In this document: positions 5,964-8,467 of the stretch, piece by piece | Layout of the letters: every line of letters starts with the position of its first letter | Numbering within the stretch: the stretch's first letter is position 1 | Source of the DNA: Sphingomonas paucimobilis | GTDB lineage: Bacteria > Pseudomonadota > Alphaproteobacteria > Sphingomonadales > Sphingomonadaceae | DNA length: 8,467 nucleotides | Reading direction: 5' to 3' | Assembly: GCA_945860425.1 (NCBI GenBank) | Contig: CAMAQU010000061.1 | Span: 1-8,467 of the forward strand | Made by a program: the position numbers and the translations under genes | Notes under the pieces: generated by a model | The model's database searches: none | What the model was told of the DNA's origin: nothing | The model's input: only the letters and a program-made list of their open reading frames with translations

Positions 5964-6434
5964 ATGGCAGAGAAAGCAGGACAAATGCAGGTAGATATTG
6001 CCCTTGTGCGGCAGCTCGCCAAATTGCTGAACGACACAGGCCTGACCGAAATTGAGGTTGAGGCTGATGATCGCAAGATCCGCGTCGCCCGCACGATGCA
6101 GGGTGCATCGGTCACAATGGCAGCACCCGCTGCAGCGCCAGCGGCTGTTGCCGCCCCTGCACCCGTCGCGGCCCCGGTGGATGTGGCCCCGACCGATCAT
6201 CCCGGTGCCGTCAAATCGCCGATGGTGGGCACGGCCTATCTGGCCGCATCGCCCGAAGCCGCACCCTTTGTGTCGGTTGGGGATGTGGTGAAGGATGGCG
6301 AGACGCTGATCATCATCGAAGCGATGAAGGTGATGAACCCCATCACCGCGACGCGCGGTGGCAAGGTGACGCAGATTTTGATCGCCAATGGCCAGCCGGT
6401 GGAGTTTGATCAGCCGCTGGTCGTGATTGAGTAA
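5964..6434 (+). CDS. accB: Biotin carboxyl carrier protein of acetyl-CoA carboxylase
   Basis: This is the mobile biotin carrier of acetyl-CoA carboxylase, the first committed step of fatty acid synthesis. It has 156 residues. The N-terminal part (about 10-45, IALVRQLAKLLNDTGLTEIEVE, interrupted by no gap) is the usual AccC-contacting region. Residues 52-77 are an Ala/Pro-rich flexible linker. Residues 80-156 form the biotinyl domain, with EAMKVMN placing biotin on Lys122, and the chain ends VEFDQPLVVIE. A longer frame opens at 5901 inside aroQ, but the ATG at 5964 has GGGGGA upstream and gives a typical N-terminus (MAEKAGQMQV). The spacing of three bases is short, so the in-frame ATG at 5985 remains an alternative. 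The stop is 28 bases before accC. AccA and AccD, the carboxyltransferase, are elsewhere. Confidence 0.96.
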   Translation: MAEKAGQMQVDIALVRQLAKLLNDTGLTEIEVEADDRKIRVARTMQGASVTMAAPAAAPAAVAAPAPVAAPVDVAPTDHPGAVKSPMVGTAYLAASPEAAPFVSVGDVVKDGETLIIIEAMKVMNPITATRGGKVTQILIANGQPVEFDQPLVVIE

Positions 6435-6462
6435 TGGCATACCAGACCCCAGGGATCGCTGC

Positions 6463-7818
6463 ATGACCATCGAAAAACTTCTGATCGCCAATCGCGGCGA
6501 GATTGCCCTGCGGATTCATCGCGCGGCCCATGAAATGGGCATTAAGACCGTGGCCGTCCATTCGACTGCGGATGCCGACGCCATGCATGTGCGTTTGGCC
6601 GATGAAGCCATTTGCATCGGCCCGCCAGCGGCCAAGGACAGCTATCTTAATGTTCCCGCGATTATTTCTGCGGCGGAAATTTCGGGCGCAGATGCCATTC
6701 ATCCGGGCTATGGATTTCTGTCTGAAAATGCGCGCTTTGCTGAGATTATCGAAGAGCATAAGCTGATTTTCGTCGGGCCGAAGCCCGAACATATCCGCAC
6801 CATGGGCGACAAGGTGATGGCCAAGAAGACGGCGGGCGACCTTGGCCTGCCGCTGGTGCCCGGATCAGCCGGTGCGATTGAGGATGTGGAAGAAGCCAAG
6901 CGTCTCGCGCGTGAAGTCGGCTATCCCGTCATCATCAAGGCTGCCTCTGGCGGCGGCGGTCGCGGCATGAAGGTCGTCACCAGCGAAGAAGAGCTGGAAA
7001 CCCAGATGCAGCAGGCCGGAACCGAGGCCAAAGCCGCCTTTGGCGATGCGACTGTCTATCTGGAAAAATATCTCGGCAATCCGCGCCATATTGAATTTCA
7101 GGTGTTTGGCGATGGCAAGGGCAATGCCATCCATTTGGGCGAGCGGGATTGTTCGCTCCAACGCCGCCACCAAAAGGTTTTGGAAGAAGCGCCGTCGCCC
7201 GTCATCTCGGCCGAAGAGCGCGCACGCATGGGCGGCATTGTCGCCAAGGCGATGGCCGATATGGGCTATCGCGGGGCCGGCACGATTGAGTTTTTGTGGG
7301 AAGATGGGCAGTTTTATTTCATCGAAATGAACACCCGTATTCAGGTGGAGCACCCTGTCACCGAAATGATCACCGGCTTTGACTTGGTGCGCGAACAAAT
7401 CCGCATTGCCGAAGGACGTCCCCTGTCTGTGAAGCAGGAAGATCTGGAGTTTCGCGGCCATGCGATTGAATGCCGCATCAACGCCGAAGACCCGCGGACA
7501 TTTGCGCCCTCCCCGGGCCTGATCAAGGCCTATCACCCAGCAGGCGGCATGCATGTGCGCGTCGATAGTGCGCTTTATGCAGGCTATAAGATTCCGCCTT
7601 ATTATGACAGCATGATCGGCAAGCTGATCGTCTATGGCCGCACGCGCGAAAGCTGCATGATGCGCATGCGCCGCGCTCTGGAAGAAATGGTGGTGGATGG
7701 CGTGAAAACCAACATTCCGCTGCATCAGGATTTGCTGGCCCAGCCGGATGTGATTGACGGCAATTACACCATTAAGTGGCTGGAAGATTGGCTCGCGCGC
7801 GAAGCGGCGAAGGATTAA
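6463..7818 (+). CDS. accC: Biotin carboxylase subunit of acetyl-CoA carboxylase
   Basis: This enzyme uses ATP and bicarbonate to carboxylate the biotin on AccB. It has 451 residues, close to the E. coli enzyme (about 449). The N-terminal domain opens LLIANRGEIALRI (6-18) and includes HPGYGFLSEN (80-89). The ATP-grasp domain has Lys117 and Lys159, and the glycine loop GGGGRGMK lies at 163-170. It also holds His209, Lys238 in RRHQKV, Glu276, and Glu288 in FIEMNTRIQVEHP with Arg292 and Glu296. The C-terminal domain has Arg338 in ECRINAED and YYDSMIGKL. All catalytic and ATP-binding residues known from E. coli AccC are in place, with nearly identical numbering. A TTG-initiated longer frame opens at 6427, overlapping accB. 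I chose the ATG at 6463 because AGGGA lies eight bases upstream and the protein then begins like its relatives. It is the last gene of the aroQ-accB-accC unit. Confidence 0.98.
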   Translation: MTIEKLLIANRGEIALRIHRAAHEMGIKTVAVHSTADADAMHVRLADEAICIGPPAAKDSYLNVPAIISAAEISGADAIHPGYGFLSENARFAEIIEEHKLIFVGPKPEHIRTMGDKVMAKKTAGDLGLPLVPGSAGAIEDVEEAKRLAREVGYPVIIKAASGGGGRGMKVVTSEEELETQMQQAGTEAKAAFGDATVYLEKYLGNPRHIEFQVFGDGKGNAIHLGERDCSLQRRHQKVLEEAPSPVISAEERARMGGIVAKAMADMGYRGAGTIEFLWEDGQFYFIEMNTRIQVEHPVTEMITGFDLVREQIRIAEGRPLSVKQEDLEFRGHAIECRINAEDPRTFAPSPGLIKAYHPAGGMHVRVDSALYAGYKIPPYYDSMIGKLIVYGRTRESCMMRMRRALEEMVVDGVKTNIPLHQDLLAQPDVIDGNYTIKWLEDWLAREAAKD

Positions 7819-7839
7819 AGCAAAAGCACCGTCACACCC

Positions 7840-7855
7840 CCTTGCCAGAGCAAGG
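7840..7855 (+). terminator. Weak hairpin after accC, possible terminator
   Basis: CCTTGC, a CAGA loop, then GCAAGG form a six-base-pair stem 21 bases after the accC stop. It is followed by ATGTTTCGGG and not by a true T run, so it would be a poor intrinsic terminator. Partial read-through into the next gene is likely if it acts at all. The 94 bases between the genes show no other clear signal. Confidence 0.3.
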
Positions 7856-7912
7856 ATGTTTCGGGCATTTGTAAGGGGTAGGCCATTTGCCTTGCTTTGC
7901 GGGATGCCAACC

Positions 7913-8467
7913 ATGGGTTTGAGTGCGCGTTTTTCTCCTCTGCTGATCGCATCGCTGATGATGGGCAATGCTGTGCAGGCCCAACAAATGCCGCCGCAAG
8001 ATATCTTGCCGCAAACGGGCGTCCCAGCGCAGAGCCCGCCGGCGCCAGCAGAAGACGTTATGGCCCCCGCGCCCGCGCCGTTTTGGCCACTCGCCGATGC
8101 GAAGCGGCTTCTTTTGGTGATTGAAGGCATTTCAAAGCGGGGCCTGTTGTCGCGCGATTATGCGCCTCAGGCGCTGCGCGCCGCCATTGCGGCAGGCGAA
8201 GGCGCGGCGCTCAATACGCTTGCAACGCGGCTTTTTTCCGATCTAGCCGCCGATCTGCGCGATGGACGCACACCCATTGCGGCGCGCGGGGATTGGTTCG
8301 TTGACGATCCCGACGCCCAGACCATGCCTACCGATATTGCGCTTCAAGTGGCGCTTGAAAGCCATGATGTGGACGCGGCCCTAACTCGGCTGGAGCCCAA
8401 GCATCCGGATTATGCCGCGCTCAAGGTCGAATTGGCCCGGACCCCCGCCACAAATACCAGCCGCATC
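7913..8467 (+). CDS. Exported L,D-transpeptidase (YcbB/LdtD-like), N-terminal part, 3' end cut by window edge
   Basis: The frame is open for 185 residues to the right edge. Residues 1-23 look like a Sec signal peptide ending VQA before QQ, so the product should act in the periplasm on peptidoglycan. A Pro/Ala-rich linker (about 26-56) follows. Residues about 57-180 resemble the scaffold domain found ahead of the YkuD catalytic domain in YcbB-like L,D-transpeptidases: RLLLVIEGISKRGLLSRDY, a run of small helices, LAADLRDGRTP, then LTRLEPKHPDYAALKVELA. The catalytic Cys/His domain would lie outside the window, so activity cannot be judged here. The ATG at 7913 has GGGA eight bases upstream. An in-frame ATG three codons earlier (7904) is a less likely start. 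It lies 94 bases behind accC in the same direction, with only a weak hairpin between, so partial co-transcription is possible. Confidence 0.75.
   Translation, partial: MGLSARFSPLLIASLMMGNAVQAQQMPPQDILPQTGVPAQSPPAPAEDVMAPAPAPFWPLADAKRLLLVIEGISKRGLLSRDYAPQALRAAIAAGEGAALNTLATRLFSDLAADLRDGRTPIAARGDWFVDDPDAQTMPTDIALQVALESHDVDAALTRLEPKHPDYAALKVELARTPATNTSRI

Noticed and set aside
6427..6462. TTG-initiated extension of accC overlapping accB
   Set aside because: The ATG at 6463 has AGGGA upstream and starts right before the conserved LLIANRGE block.
6865..8130. Long minus-strand open frame of 421 codons opposite accC and the following gene
   Set aside because: It is antisense to accC, whose catalytic residues are all intact, and it crosses two plus-strand genes and the gap between them. 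Its translation is rich in His, Arg and Ala and resembles no protein family, as expected for a GC-rich shadow frame.

Overview
The window reads as an ordinary stretch of GC-rich chromosome, probably from an alphaproteobacterium and most likely a member of the Sphingomonadales. The evidence for that placement is the protein flavour (a short ACT-type threonine deaminase with an AAYKERGA lysine motif, a Bpt-type transferase, a fused ThiS-ThiG) and the aroQ-accB-accC order seen in many proteobacteria. It is an inference from recognition, not from any search. I found no mobile element, CRISPR array, tRNA, rRNA, phage gene or toxin-antitoxin pair. Coding density is very high, and the longest non-coding gap is about 125 bases.

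Layout. The left edge to 2160 is a minus-strand pair. It consists of a beta-hydroxyacid dehydrogenase (1291-2160) whose stop codon overlaps by one base the start of an exported YtcJ-like amidohydrolase (1-1291), which is cut by the left edge. A 109-base divergent gap separates this pair from ilvA (2270-3499, plus). ilvA is followed by a 125-base gap holding a 12-base perfect palindrome, a related 8-base palindrome and a possible mini-ORF. Then comes bpt (3625-4416, plus, GTG start). bpt converges with a fused thiS-thiG gene (4421-5395, minus) with only 4 bases between the stop codons. Divergent from thiSG is the operon aroQ-accB-accC (5489-7818, plus). After a 94-base gap begins a gene for an exported L,D-transpeptidase (7913 onward, plus), which is cut by the right edge.

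How the genes work together. aroQ makes 3-dehydroshikimate for aromatic amino acids. accB and accC encode the biotin carrier and biotin carboxylase of acetyl-CoA carboxylase, and their partners accA and accD are not in the window. thiSG supplies the thiazole half of thiamin. ilvA commits threonine to isoleucine or catabolism. bpt tags proteins with N-terminal Asp or Glu for N-end-rule degradation. The exported L,D-transpeptidase should act on peptidoglycan. The substrate of the dehydrogenase/amidohydrolase pair cannot be read from the sequence.

I see no strong case for an undescribed system. The points most worth a second look are the ThiS-ThiG fusion, where the reactive Gly-Gly end of ThiS is buried inside a polypeptide; the tiny ORF overlapping the bpt start codon; the paired AAGGCCTT-core palindromes upstream of bpt; and the coupling of a cytosolic dehydrogenase to an exported amidohydrolase.
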